DNA of 64,000 nt from Pseudomonas viridiflava (GTDB lineage Bacteria > Pseudomonadota > Gammaproteobacteria > Pseudomonadales > Pseudomonadaceae). The stretch covers positions 248,001-312,000 of the forward strand of contig NZ_UTBZ01000169.1 of assembly GCF_900580865.1 (NCBI RefSeq), read 5' to 3'. Shown in pieces: positions 16,226 to 25,124 of this stretch. The notes under the pieces are model-generated. The model searched no databases. It was not told the DNA's origin and worked only from the letters and a program-made list of their open reading frames with translations. A program made the position numbers and the translations under genes. The stretch's first letter is position 1, and the number at the start of each line of letters is the position of its first letter.

Positions 16226-16945
16226 TTAAGTGAGTTCAGCGCCAAGCACGACACTCAAAGCACTACGCGCATCATCCAGCTGCACCAACGTCGCATGCCG
16301 AGCCCCCAGCGCATCGCGATTTTCAATGGCAGTCAAAATCGCCTTATGCCGAGGCAAGGCCAATTCATGCAGATTCGGCCGCTGATTCGAATGCTTCAAC
16401 GCCTCGGCAATCGCCACCGACAACATGTTGCACAGGTTCGCCAGCAAATCATTGTGCGTCGCATCGGCAATCCGGCTATGAAAATCCAGATCCGGCTGCA
16501 ACAACGCTTCCGGCGTCGGCGCGGCTTCCATGCGCTGGTAAGCCTCACCGATACCGGCGATTTCGGCATCGGTGGCATGCTGGGCTGCGAGGGCAGCAGC
16601 GGCCGGCTCGATAATGCTGCGCACACTGGTCAGCACATTGAAAAACTCATTCTGCGGGCTGCTTTGCATCAGCCAGTGCAGTACATCGGGATCGAGCATG
16701 TGCCACTCGCGGCGCGCCTTGACCACAGTTCCCACACGCGGCTTGGAATACACCAGACCTTTGGCCACCAACACCCGCGTCGCTTCACGCAGCACCGGCC
16801 GACTGACCGCGTACTCCTCGCAGAGCAAGGCTTCGGCGGGCAGTTTGTCGTCGGGCTTGAAGCGTCCGGAGACGATCTGCATGCCCAGTTCCTGGACGAT
16901 GCGCGAGTGCATGCTTTTACGGTCGGAGGGTTTGCGGTAATCCAT
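16226..16945 (-). CDS. GntR family regulator, FCD (FadR-like) subgroup, of the pentonate cluster
   Basis: A 239-residue regulator. The winged helix spans residues 10-80 with LPAEALLCEEYAVSRPVLREA and VYSKPRVGTVV. The FCD domain follows from about 90 with VRSIIEPAAAALAA, the metal-site pattern DLDFHSRIADATHNDLL and a late H-x(3)-L helix. FCD domains of this type usually bind sugar acids or keto acids. It lies beside an arabonate-type dehydratase gene in the same orientation, 188 bp downstream of it. The palindromes at 18891 and 18966 are its likely targets. Confidence 0.9.
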   Translation of the reverse strand: MDYRKPSDRKSMHSRIVQELGMQIVSGRFKPDDKLPAEALLCEEYAVSRPVLREATRVLVAKGLVYSKPRVGTVVKARREWHMLDPDVLHWLMQSSPQNEFFNVLTSVRSIIEPAAAALAAQHATDAEIAGIGEAYQRMEAAPTPEALLQPDLDFHSRIADATHNDLLANLCNMLSVAIAEALKHSNQRPNLHELALPRHKAILTAIENRDALGARHATLVQLDDARSALSVVLGAELT

Positions 16946-17030
16946 GGGGAGTGGCGCGATCCTGAGCGATGGAGATGCCGCGCATCATAGCAGGCACCAG
17001 ACATTCTTGAGGCAGACACACAAACCAAAT

Positions 17031-17117
17031 GTGGGAGCGAGCCTGCTCGCGAAGGCGGCATATCAGTCAAATAGATGTCGACTGACACTCCCTCTTCGCG
17101 AGCAGGCTCGCTCCCAC
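17031..17117. repeat. REP pair (REPIN), GTGGGAGCGAGC family
   Basis: Inverted GTGGGAGCGAGCCTGCTCGCGAA arms between the dehydratase gene and the downstream GntR gene. Confidence 0.85.
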
Positions 17118-17132
17118 AGGAGAATTGCGGTG

Positions 17133-18869
17133 TTAGTGGGAGTGGCGCGGGACTTCAGCCCCTCGGCAACCGACCAGGAAGTCAAAGTCACAGCCCTGAT
17201 CCGCCTGCAGCACATGGTCGATGTACAACTGACGGTAGCCACCGACCAACAACTGCTGAGGTGGCTGCAGATCCGCCATGCGCGCCGCCAGTTCGGCGTC
17301 CGGAATGTCCAGATGCAAACGCCCGGTCGCGCAATCCAGCTCAATCCAGTCGCCTTCCTGCACCGTCGCCAAAGGCCCGCCGGCTGCCGCTTCCGGTGCC
17401 ACGTGCAACACCACCGTGCCGTACGCCGTGCCGCTCATCCGTGCATCGGAAATGCGCACCATGTCGGTCACGCCCTGCGCCAACAGCTTGGCCGGTAAAC
17501 CCATGTTGCCGACTTCAGCCATCCCCGGATAACCCTTCGGCCCGCAGTTTTTCATCACCAGAATCGAATCTTTATCGACATCCAGTTCCGGATCGTTGAT
17601 CCGCGCCTTGTACATGTCGAAGTTCTCGAACACCACCGCGCGGCCGCGATGTTGCATCAGTTCAGGCGTCGCCGCAGAGGGCTTGAGCACCGCGCCGAGT
17701 GGCGCCAGATTGCCGCGTAACACACAGATCCCGCCGTCGGCGCGAATCGGATTGTCGAGGGTGCGGATCACTTCGTCTTCGCCATAGATCGGCGCGTCCT
17801 TGGTGTTCTCGCCGATGGACTTGCCGTTGACGGTCAACGCATTCGGGTTGGGAATCAGATTGGCTTCACCGAGACGACGCAACACCGCTGGCAAACCGCC
17901 GGCGTAATAGAACTCTTCCATCAGGAAACGCCCCGACGGTTGCAGGTCGACGATGGTCGGCATGCCACGACCGATGCGGGTCCAGTCATCCAGATCCAGC
18001 TCGACACCGATGCGTCCGGCGATGGCTTTCAAGTGAATCACCGCGTTGGTCGAGCCGCCGATGGCGGCGTTGACCCGGATAGCATTCTCGAAGGCTTCTT
18101 TAGTGAGGATCTTCGACAGTTTCAAATCTTCGCGAACCATCTCCACCGCACGCATGCCGGACATGTGCGCCAACACATAACGCCGCGCATCCACCGCCGG
18201 AATCGCCGCGTTGTGCGGCAGGGAAGTGCCCAGTGCTTCAGCCATGCAGGCCATGGTCGACGCGGTGCCCATGGTGTTGCAGGTACCTGCCGAACGCGAC
18301 ATGCCGCCCTCGGCCGCGAGGAAATCGTCGATGGTGATGGTGCCAGCCTTGACCTGCTCGCTGAGCTGCCAGACCACAGTGCCCGAGCCGATGTCCTTGC
18401 CCTTGTGCTTGCCGTTGAGCATCGGTCCGCCAGTGACAACAATCGCCGGCACATCGCAACTGGCCGCGCCCATCAGCAGCGCCGGGGTGGTTTTGTCGCA
18501 ACCGGTCAACAGCACCACGCCGTCGATCGGGTTGCCGCGAATCGCTTCTTCGACGTCCATGCTCGCCAGGTTGCGGGTGAGCATGGCGGTCGGGCGCAGG
18601 TTCGATTCGCCGTTGGAGAACACCGGGAATTCCACTGGAAAACCACCAGCCTCGATCACCCCGCGTTTGACGTGCTCCGCGATCTGGCGGAAGTGCGCGT
18701 TGCACGGGGTCAGTTCCGACCAGGTGTTGCAGATGCCGATGATCGGCTTGCCGTGGAACTGGTGGTCGGCGATGCCCTGATTCTTCATCCAGCTGCGGTA
18801 CATGAAGCCGTTCTTGTCGGCCGTGCCAAACCATTGGGCGGAGCGCAGGGTGGGTTTCTTATCAGACAT
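17133..18869 (-). CDS. IlvD/Edd family dehydratase, L-arabinonate dehydratase-like
   Basis: A 578-residue iron-sulfur enzyme. The three cysteines that hold the 2Fe-2S cluster are in ICNTWSELTPCN (about 47), TGCDKTTP (about 124) and AGTCNTMGTAS (about 196). The CNTWSELTPCN form and the length are typical of pentonate dehydratases (L-arabinonate, D-xylonate, L-fuconate) rather than of biosynthetic IlvD. It would turn a pentonate into a 2-keto-3-deoxypentonate. It is transcribed away from the MFS gene; together with AraD1 and the semialdehyde dehydrogenase it makes a route to 2-oxoglutarate. Which pentonate is used cannot be settled by reading alone. Confidence 0.9.
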   Translation of the reverse strand: MSDKKPTLRSAQWFGTADKNGFMYRSWMKNQGIADHQFHGKPIIGICNTWSELTPCNAHFRQIAEHVKRGVIEAGGFPVEFPVFSNGESNLRPTAMLTRNLASMDVEEAIRGNPIDGVVLLTGCDKTTPALLMGAASCDVPAIVVTGGPMLNGKHKGKDIGSGTVVWQLSEQVKAGTITIDDFLAAEGGMSRSAGTCNTMGTASTMACMAEALGTSLPHNAAIPAVDARRYVLAHMSGMRAVEMVREDLKLSKILTKEAFENAIRVNAAIGGSTNAVIHLKAIAGRIGVELDLDDWTRIGRGMPTIVDLQPSGRFLMEEFYYAGGLPAVLRRLGEANLIPNPNALTVNGKSIGENTKDAPIYGEDEVIRTLDNPIRADGGICVLRGNLAPLGAVLKPSAATPELMQHRGRAVVFENFDMYKARINDPELDVDKDSILVMKNCGPKGYPGMAEVGNMGLPAKLLAQGVTDMVRISDARMSGTAYGTVVLHVAPEAAAGGPLATVQEGDWIELDCATGRLHLDIPDAELAARMADLQPPQQLLVGGYRQLYIDHVLQADQGCDFDFLVGCRGAEVPRHSH

Positions 18870-18883
18870 GATCGATTCTCTTA

Positions 18884-18899
18884 TTGTATGACTATAGTG
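18884..18899. promoter_or_regulatory. Putative GntR operator upstream of the dehydratase
   Basis: TTGTATGACTATAGTG contains the palindrome ACTATAGT (18891-18898), 15-30 bp before ATG 18869. The related palindrome ACTATATAGT lies at 18966-18975, before the divergent MFS gene. Confidence 0.5.
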
Positions 18900-18961
18900 T
18901 TCCAGCTACGGCTTAATCTAAGCTCAAAAACCTAGGTTTGGAAGTGTTGTTGGTGAATTAG

Positions 18962-18980
18962 TATTACTATATAGTCGTTT
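18962..18980. promoter_or_regulatory. Putative GntR operator upstream of the MFS gene
   Basis: TATTACTATATAGTCGTTT contains the perfect palindrome ACTATATAGT and shares TAT(T/G)ACTATA with the site at 18884. A third palindrome, AAACCTAGGTTT, lies between them at 18928-18939. Confidence 0.5.
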
Positions 18981-19062
18981 TCGACGGAGGGATGGCCCTG
19001 GCGGTTAACCGTGAGAGGCGTCCCCCGAGGTTCTATAAAAACAACAATCGGAGACCGATCTC

Positions 19063-20385
19063 ATGAGCCAGGAACTGCGGCTGATACGGCGCATCACGCT
19101 GAAACTGATTCCCTTCCTGATCCTGCTGTACCTGATCGCCTATGTGGATCGTTCCGCCGTCGGCTTCGCCAAGCTGCACATGGGCGCCGACATCGGCATT
19201 GGCGATGCGGCCTACGGCCTCGGCGCCGGGCTGTTCTTCATTGGCTACTTCCTCCTTGAAATCCCCAGCAACCTGATGCTCGAACGCTTTGGCGCGCGGC
19301 GCTGGTTCGCGCGGATCATGATCACCTGGGGCGCCATCACCATCGGCATGGCCTTCGTCCAGGGCCCGCACAGTTTCTACGTGATGCGCTTTCTGCTCGG
19401 CGCGGCCGAGGCGGGGTTCTTCCCCGGCGTTCTCTACTACATCACCCAATGGTTCCCGGTGCGCCATCGCGGCAAGATCCTTGGCCTGTTCATCCTTTCC
19501 CAGCCGATCGCGATGATGATCACCGGCCCGGTGTCCGGTGGTTTGCTCGGCATGGACGGCGTTTTGGGTCTGCATGGCTGGCAGTGGCTGTTTATCGTCA
19601 TCGGTACTCCGGCGATCCTGCTGACCTGGCCAGTGCTGCGCTGGTTGCCTGACGGTCCGCAACAAGTGAAATGGATGGATCAAGCCGAGAAAGACTGGCT
19701 GACCGGCGAGCTGAAAAAGGATTTGCAGGAATACGGCCAGACCCGTCACGGCAACCCGTTGCATGCGCTGAAAGACAAACGTGTGTTGCTGCTGGCGCTG
19801 TTCTATCTGCCGGTGACGTTGAGCATTTATGGTCTCGGTCTATGGTTACCGACGCTGATCAAACAGTTTGGCGGCAGTGATCTGGTCACCGGTTTTGTTT
19901 CGTCGGTGCCGTACATCTTCGGGATCATCGGTTTGCTCATCATCCCGCGCAGTTCCGATCGTTTGAATGATCGTTACGGGCATCTGGCTGTTCTGTATGT
20001 GCTGGGCGCGATTGGCCTGTTCCTGAGCGCGTGGTTGTCGTTGCCGGTGGCCCAGTTGGCGGCGCTGTGTCTGGTGGCGTTTGCGCTGTTTTCCTGCACG
20101 GCGGTGTTCTGGACCTTGCCGGGACGGTTCTTTGCCGGCGCGAGTGCGGCGGCGGGGATTGCGTTGATCAACTCGGTAGGGAATCTGGGCGGGTATATCG
20201 GGCCGTTCGTGATTGGCGCGTTGAAGGAATACACCGGCAATCTTGCGTCCGGCCTGTATTTCCTCTCGGGTGTGATGGTGTTTGGTTTGATCCTGACCGG
20301 CGTTGTCTATCGCGTACTTGAGCGCAAACACGTCCTGCCAGTCGACCAATTTGCCGCCAGCGCCCGTGGCGCCACCCGAACCTGA
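19063..20385 (+). CDS. MFS transporter, anion:cation symporter family (sugar-acid uptake)
   Basis: A 440-residue inner-membrane protein with about 12 hydrophobic segments. It starts with the ACS-family pattern IPFLILLYLIAYVDRSAVGFAKL and has EIPSNLMLERFGARRW at the end of helix 2, both typical of glucarate, galactonate and tartrate permeases. A cytoplasmic loop lies near residues 205-235. A sugar-acid cargo fits the neighbouring dehydratase. CGGAG lies upstream of ATG 19063. It is divergent from the dehydratase and runs toward araD1, with a REP pair between. Confidence 0.9.
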   Translation: MSQELRLIRRITLKLIPFLILLYLIAYVDRSAVGFAKLHMGADIGIGDAAYGLGAGLFFIGYFLLEIPSNLMLERFGARRWFARIMITWGAITIGMAFVQGPHSFYVMRFLLGAAEAGFFPGVLYYITQWFPVRHRGKILGLFILSQPIAMMITGPVSGGLLGMDGVLGLHGWQWLFIVIGTPAILLTWPVLRWLPDGPQQVKWMDQAEKDWLTGELKKDLQEYGQTRHGNPLHALKDKRVLLLALFYLPVTLSIYGLGLWLPTLIKQFGGSDLVTGFVSSVPYIFGIIGLLIIPRSSDRLNDRYGHLAVLYVLGAIGLFLSAWLSLPVAQLAALCLVAFALFSCTAVFWTLPGRFFAGASAAAGIALINSVGNLGGYIGPFVIGALKEYTGNLASGLYFLSGVMVFGLILTGVVYRVLERKHVLPVDQFAASARGATRT

Positions 20386-20405
20386 CAGTGCAACGCTGAC
20401 CCCAT

Positions 20406-20493
20406 GTGGGAGCGAGCCTGCTCGCGAAGAGGCCGGCACATTCAACATTTGAGGTGACTGATACACCGCTTTCGCGAGCAGGCTCGCTCCCAC
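20406..20493. repeat. REP pair (REPIN), GTGGGAGCGAGC family
   Basis: Inverted arms with a spacer of about 40 bp between the MFS and araD1 genes, which run the same way. Confidence 0.85.
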
Positions 20494-20532
20494 AGGGGAT
20501 AGCGGCGTTTTTGATGGAATAGGAGAAAAATC

Positions 20533-21525
20533 ATGCATCTGGTTCAATTCGAATTAAGCAACGGCGAGCGCCGCGTCGGCGTGGTCGACAACGGTCTGGT
20601 GCGCGAAGTGCAAGACGCGCGCAGCGTGCGCGATCTGGCGCTGGCCGCCATCGAGGCCGGCAACTCCCTCGAGCAGCAAGTGCAAACCCTCGGCCTCGGC
20701 ATCAGCCACGACTACGCCGAACTGCTCGCGCAACTGCGCATCCTGCCGCCACTCGACCACCCGGATCCGGCACACATGCTGGTCAGCGGCACCGGTCTGA
20801 CCCACCTGGGCAGCGCTTCGGCGCGAGACAAAATGCACCAGCAGGCCGGCGATGAAGCGGCGATGACCGACACCATGCGCATTTTCAAATGGGGCGTGGA
20901 GGGCGGCAAACCGGCGGCGGGGCAGGCCGGTGTGCAACCGGAATGGTTCTACAAGGGCGACGGCAGCATCGTCGTGCGTCCGGGCCAACCTTTCCCGGTG
21001 CCTCCCTTTGCTGAAGACGCCGGGGAGGAGCCAGAAATGGCCGGTCTCTACATCATCGGCCACGACGGTAAGCCTTATCGCCTCGGTTTCGCGGTCGGCA
21101 ACGAGTTCTCCGACCACGTCATGGAGCGCAAGAATTACCTGTACCTCGCGCATTCGAAATTGCGCAGCTGCAGCTATGGCCCGGAACTTCGTACCGGTGA
21201 ACTGCCTCAACACCTTGCCGGCACCAGTCGAATTCTGCGTGACGGCGAAGTGCTCTGGCAGAACGAGTTTCTCAGCGGCGAGGCGAACATGTGCCACAGC
21301 CTCGCCAACCTCGAATACCACCACTTCAAATACCGCCAGTTCCTGCGTCCGGGCGACGTGCACATTCACTTCTTCGGCACCGCGACGCTGTCGTTCGCCG
21401 ATGGCATTCGCACGCAACCGGGCGACCTGTTCGAAATCAGCCAGGCCGAATTCGGCGCGCCGCTGGTCAACGGCATCGTGCCGATCGCGGCCGCTTTTGA
21501 GCCGGACAGCATCGGCACCCTTTAA
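20533..21525 (+). CDS. araD1: AraD1/GguC family protein (FAH fold), 2-keto-3-deoxypentonate dehydratase
   Basis: A 330-residue protein of the fumarylacetoacetate-hydrolase fold. N-terminal MHLVQFELSNGERRVGVVD is typical of the GguC/AraD1 branch. The metal-binding parts include SGTGLTHLG near 95, EEPEMAGLYIIG near 165 and GNEFSDHVMERKNY near 193. In the non-phosphorylating pentose routes this class removes water from 2-keto-3-deoxypentonate to give 2-oxoglutarate semialdehyde. GGAG lies upstream of ATG 20533. It is nine bases from the semialdehyde dehydrogenase gene, which would take its product. Confidence 0.87.
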   Translation: MHLVQFELSNGERRVGVVDNGLVREVQDARSVRDLALAAIEAGNSLEQQVQTLGLGISHDYAELLAQLRILPPLDHPDPAHMLVSGTGLTHLGSASARDKMHQQAGDEAAMTDTMRIFKWGVEGGKPAAGQAGVQPEWFYKGDGSIVVRPGQPFPVPPFAEDAGEEPEMAGLYIIGHDGKPYRLGFAVGNEFSDHVMERKNYLYLAHSKLRSCSYGPELRTGELPQHLAGTSRILRDGEVLWQNEFLSGEANMCHSLANLEYHHFKYRQFLRPGDVHIHFFGTATLSFADGIRTQPGDLFEISQAEFGAPLVNGIVPIAAAFEPDSIGTL

Positions 21526-21534
21526 GGAGATCCC

Positions 21535-23115
21535 ATGACTCAGATTCTCGGTCACAACTACATTGGCGGTCAGCGTAGCGCTGCTGGCGACGTCAAACTG
21601 CAATCCATTGATGCCACGACGGGCGAGCAACTGCCGCACGATTTCATTCAGGCCACGGTTGAAGAAGTAGACGCCGCCGCCAAAGCCGCCGCTGCCGCAT
21701 ACCCGGCCTATCGCAGCCTCAGCGCCGAACGCCGCGCGCAGTTTCTCGATGCGATTGCCGATGAGCTGGATGCCCTCGGTGATGATTTTGTCGCCGTGGT
21801 CTGCCGCGAAACGGCGTTGCCGGCCGGACGCATACAAGGCGAGCGCGGACGCACCAGCGGGCAGATGCGCCTGTTCGCCAAGGTTCTGCGTCGAGGTGAT
21901 TTTTATGGTGCGCGAATCGATTTAGCGCTGCCGGATCGCCAACCGCTGCCACGTCCGGATCTGCGCCAGTACCGCGTCGGCCTCGGCCCCGTAGCCGTGT
22001 TCGGCGCAAGCAACTTTCCGCTGGCATTTTCCACCGCTGGCGGCGACACCGCGTCGGCGCTGGCCGCCGGTTGCCCGGTGGTGTTCAAGGCCCACAGCGG
22101 CCATATGGCGACAGCAGAACTGGTCGCCGATGCGCTGATTCGCGCCGCCGAAAAAACCGCGATGCCGGCAGGCGTGTTCAACATGATCTACGGCGGTGGC
22201 GTTGGCGAATGGCTGGTCAAGCATCCGGCGATCCAGGCCGTGGGTTTCACCGGTTCGCTCAAGGGCGGACGCGCACTGTGCGACATGGCCGCGGCCCGCT
22301 CGCAACCGATCCCGGTGTTTGCCGAGATGTCGAGCATCAACCCGGTGATCGTCCTGCCGCAGGCCCTTGCCGAGCGTTCGGAAACCGTTGCCCGCGACCT
22401 GACCGCTTCGGTGGTGCAGGGTTGTGGCCAGTTCTGTACCAATCCCGGTCTGGTGATTGGTATTCGTTCGCCGCAGTTCAGCGCGTTCGTGCAGCAAGTC
22501 GCCGGATTAATCGGTGATCAACCGGCGCAAACCATGCTCAACGCTGGCACCCTCGGCAGCTACGGCAATGGCTTGCAGAAGCTGTTGGCGCATCCCGGTG
22601 TTGAACATCTGGCCGGCAATCCACAGCAGGGCAATCAAGCGCAGCCGCAGTTGTTCAAGGCTGATGCGAGCCTGTTGATCGATGGCGATGAAGTGCTGCA
22701 GGAAGAAGTGTTTGGCCCGACCACGGTGATCGTCGAAGTGGCGGATCAGGCGCAACTCAGTGCGGCGTTGCATGGCCTGCACGGGCAACTCACCGCGACG
22801 ATCATCGGCGAGCTCACGGACTTCGAACAGTTTGCTGAACTGACGCCGCTGCTGGAACAGAAGGTCGGGCGAATTCTGCTTAACGGTTATCCGACCGGTG
22901 TGGAAGTGTGCGATTCGATGGTGCACGGCGGGCCGTATCCGGCGACGTCCGATGCCCGTGGCACGTCGGTGGGCACGCTGGCCATCGACCGATTCCTGCG
23001 CCCGGTGTGCTTCCAGAACTACCCGGACAGCTTGCTGCCGGAGCCGCTGAAAAACGCCAACCCGTTGCGTATCCAACGCCTCGTCGATGGCAAGCCCTCA
23101 CGCGACGCGCTGTAA
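21535..23115 (+). CDS. 2,5-dioxovalerate (2-oxoglutarate semialdehyde) dehydrogenase, NADP-type
   Basis: A 526-residue ALDH-superfamily enzyme of the KGSADH branch. Diagnostic parts are the N-terminal GHNYIGGQRS, FGASNFPLAFSTAGGDTASALAAG, FTGSLKGGRAL, glutamate in FAEMSSINPV near 265, and catalytic cysteine in GCGQFCTNPG near 302. It oxidises 2-oxoglutarate semialdehyde to 2-oxoglutarate. AAGGAG lies seven bases before the ATG. The gene directly follows araD1 and completes the lower part of the pentonate pathway. No upper-part sugar dehydrogenase gene is seen nearby. Confidence 0.93.
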   Translation: MTQILGHNYIGGQRSAAGDVKLQSIDATTGEQLPHDFIQATVEEVDAAAKAAAAAYPAYRSLSAERRAQFLDAIADELDALGDDFVAVVCRETALPAGRIQGERGRTSGQMRLFAKVLRRGDFYGARIDLALPDRQPLPRPDLRQYRVGLGPVAVFGASNFPLAFSTAGGDTASALAAGCPVVFKAHSGHMATAELVADALIRAAEKTAMPAGVFNMIYGGGVGEWLVKHPAIQAVGFTGSLKGGRALCDMAAARSQPIPVFAEMSSINPVIVLPQALAERSETVARDLTASVVQGCGQFCTNPGLVIGIRSPQFSAFVQQVAGLIGDQPAQTMLNAGTLGSYGNGLQKLLAHPGVEHLAGNPQQGNQAQPQLFKADASLLIDGDEVLQEEVFGPTTVIVEVADQAQLSAALHGLHGQLTATIIGELTDFEQFAELTPLLEQKVGRILLNGYPTGVEVCDSMVHGGPYPATSDARGTSVGTLAIDRFLRPVCFQNYPDSLLPEPLKNANPLRIQRLVDGKPSRDAL

Positions 23116-23133
23116 CTGCCAGCCAATTTCCCT

Positions 23134-23220
23134 GTGGGAGCGAGCCTGCTCGCGAATGCATTCTTTCAGTCAGCCTTTCATGGCCTGACACACCGCATTC
23201 GCGAGCAGGCTCGCTCCCAC
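23134..23220. repeat. REP pair (REPIN), GTGGGAGCGAGC family
   Basis: Inverted arms follow the dehydrogenase stop by 18 bp and may serve as its 3' end structure. Confidence 0.85.
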
Positions 23221-23293
23221 AAGGGTTCCCATAAGGCCTCTGGATCACATTGAGCTATCATTGGCCCTTTCCCCCCTAGAAAGACTGTTTGCC

Positions 23294-23605
23294 ATGACTG
23301 CCCAAACCCTTCTCAACGCCCTCGAACACTGCGGAATGGTCGAAATCGACGGCCTGCACGCCTTCGAATTCGCCCTCGATGAAGACGACAACCTGCACAT
23401 CGAATGCATCGATGGCCGCGCGGCCAAGCATTGGGAATTCACTCCGGCTCAGGTTGCAGCGGCAACGTTTGATGACTCCCTGCAAAGCTGGCTGATCGTC
23501 GGTTATTTCAATGAAACCAAAGCGATCGGCGAACACCGCCTGGTCTGCCATGGTGACGTAGTCAGCAGCAGCGACGATGAGGATGACACTGATGAAAATG
23601 CGTAA
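23294..23605 (+). CDS. Small acidic protein, DUF5629-like
   Basis: A 103-residue cytosolic protein, MTAQTLLNALEHCGM..., with an acidic tail (SSSDDEDDTDENA). It resembles the Pseudomonas family DUF5629; no function is known. I chose ATG 23294 rather than 23261 because the conserved sequence begins there, although no strong ribosome site is visible. Its last codons overlap the start of the lactonase gene, so the two are probably translated from one message. Confidence 0.75.
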   Translation: MTAQTLLNALEHCGMVEIDGLHAFEFALDEDDNLHIECIDGRAAKHWEFTPAQVAAATFDDSLQSWLIVGYFNETKAIGEHRLVCHGDVVSSSDDEDDTDENA

Positions 23606-24767
23606 ATTCTGGCCGCTGCTGATGGCCGGCAGCGTCGGTGCCATGGGGCTTTCCAGCGCATCCGCCGAGAACTTCCAGCTGCTGGTCGGTTCCTACACCG
23701 CCAACACCAGCCAGGGCCTCTATCGAATGAACTTCGACAGTGCCACCGGCCAGATCGCCGCCAAACCACTGCAAGTGGTCAAGAGCGAAAACCCGTCATG
23801 GCTGACCCTGTCCAAAGATCAGCGTCGACTGTTCGTGGTCAATGAAAACGGCCCGGGCCAGAAAGACCCGGTCGGCCGTGTCAGCAGCTATTCGATCGAT
23901 CCGAAAACCCACGCGCTGACCCTGATCAATCAAGTACAGAGCCTGGGCAACGAGCCGACCCACTCGAGCCTCAGCGCTGACGCCAGCCACTTGTTCGTCA
24001 GCAACTATTCGGTGATGGAAGATCCGGGTGGAACGCTGGCGGTATTGCCGGTCGGTACCGACGGCAAGCTCAAACCCGTCGTGCAGATGAGCGCGCACCC
24101 GGCCAGCCGGATCAACCTTGAGCGGCAGGCCTCCAACCACGTGCACTCGACGGTTTCTTCGCCGGACGGCCGCTACGTGTTCTCCAACGATCTGGGCGCG
24201 GACAAGGTCTTCGTCTACCTGTTCGATCCGAAGGCCAACCCGGACTTGCCGCTGACGCCAGCGATGACCGCCGCAGTGCCCTTGCCGGCCGGCAGCGGTC
24301 CGCGCCATCTGCTGTTCAGCGCTGATGGCAAACACGCCTGGCTGACCATGGAAATGAGCGCGCAGGTCGCGGTGTTCGATTACCACGATGGCGTGCTGAC
24401 CCAGACGCAACTGGTCGATCTGGCCGCTGGTCAACCGACCTCGGACAAGGCCGGCGCGGCGCTGCATGCCTCGGCCGATGGCAAGTTCCTCTACGTCAGC
24501 AACCGTGGCACCGCCAATCAACTGGTGGTGTTCGCGATTGATCCGGCGACTGGCCAGCTCAAAGAGCTGCAAAAGCGTTCAGTGGAAGGTGATCACCCGC
24601 GCGAATTCAGCCTCGATCCAAGTGGCAAATTCCTGCTGATCGCTAACCAGAAGAGCAATGAAATTGTTGTCGTCGAGCGCGATGGCAAGACCGGTCTGCT
24701 CGGCAAAACCGTACAGAAACTACCGATGGATGCGCCCAGCGACCTCAAGTTTATAGTGCGACAATAA
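23592..24767 (+). CDS. Exported lactonase-family beta-propeller protein (6-phosphogluconolactonase-like, PF10282)
   Basis: A 391-residue protein with a signal peptide (MKMRKFWPLLMAGSVGAMG...ASA, cleavage near 25). The mature part has the seven-blade lactonase repeats: LLVGSYTANTSQGLYR, LFVVNENG, LGNEPTHSSLSAD, HVHSTVSSPDGRYVFSNDLG, GPRHLLFSADGKHAW, FLYVSNRG and HPREFSLDPSGKFLLIANQ. ATG 23592 follows GAGG at about nine bases; ATG 23577 is possible. The periplasmic location sets it apart from the cytosolic Pgl. It could open an aldonolactone made by a periplasmic sugar dehydrogenase and so feed the pentonate genes upstream, but this link is inference. Confidence 0.87.
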   Translation: MKMRKFWPLLMAGSVGAMGLSSASAENFQLLVGSYTANTSQGLYRMNFDSATGQIAAKPLQVVKSENPSWLTLSKDQRRLFVVNENGPGQKDPVGRVSSYSIDPKTHALTLINQVQSLGNEPTHSSLSADASHLFVSNYSVMEDPGGTLAVLPVGTDGKLKPVVQMSAHPASRINLERQASNHVHSTVSSPDGRYVFSNDLGADKVFVYLFDPKANPDLPLTPAMTAAVPLPAGSGPRHLLFSADGKHAWLTMEMSAQVAVFDYHDGVLTQTQLVDLAAGQPTSDKAGAALHASADGKFLYVSNRGTANQLVVFAIDPATGQLKELQKRSVEGDHPREFSLDPSGKFLLIANQKSNEIVVVERDGKTGLLGKTVQKLPMDAPSDLKFIVRQ

Positions 24768-24770
24768 GCC

Positions 24771-24800
24771 ACAGACCCCGGTTTGCGGGGCCTGTCTCGT
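24771..24800 (+). terminator. Probable terminator after the lactonase gene
   Basis: A GC-rich hairpin with stem GACCCCG / CGGGGCC around TTTG is followed by the modestly T-rich stretch TGTCTCGTTGT. Confidence 0.5.
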
Positions 24801-24923
24801 TGTATTAATCGCACTGATATCCGGTAATGCTACAAAGCATTTCAAGCGATCAACCCTCGAGCGTTAAGTTTGCTTCACGGCCCAACCGGGCAAGCAAGCC
24901 AACCGAACACGAGGGTTACCGCC

Positions 24924-25103
24924 ATGAACTTCAATCTCTTCTCCGTTATCGCCGCTTCCGCGATCTCCGCCACCGTTGTCCTGCCAGCCAGTGCCAACGT
25001 TGAAATCAACAGCAAAAAATCCCACACCCAGAGCTACACCCAGAAATACTTGCAACAGAGCGCCAACTTCTACGCCGCCCTGGATCACAAAGCCCAACAC
25101 TGA
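24924..25103 (+). CDS. Small exported protein, unknown function
   Basis: A 59-residue product, MNFNLFSVIAASAISATVV, whose N-terminal half is a signal peptide ending at LPASA. The short mature part is polar and rich in S, Q, K and Y (SKKSHTQSYTQKYLQQS). GAGGG lies ten bases before ATG 24924, and the signal-peptide logic supports it as a real gene. It has its own space between a terminator and a REP element. No family recognised. Confidence 0.65.
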   Translation: MNFNLFSVIAASAISATVVLPASANVEINSKKSHTQSYTQKYLQQSANFYAALDHKAQH

Positions 25104-25124
25104 ACGCCTGCACACAACTCCCCT

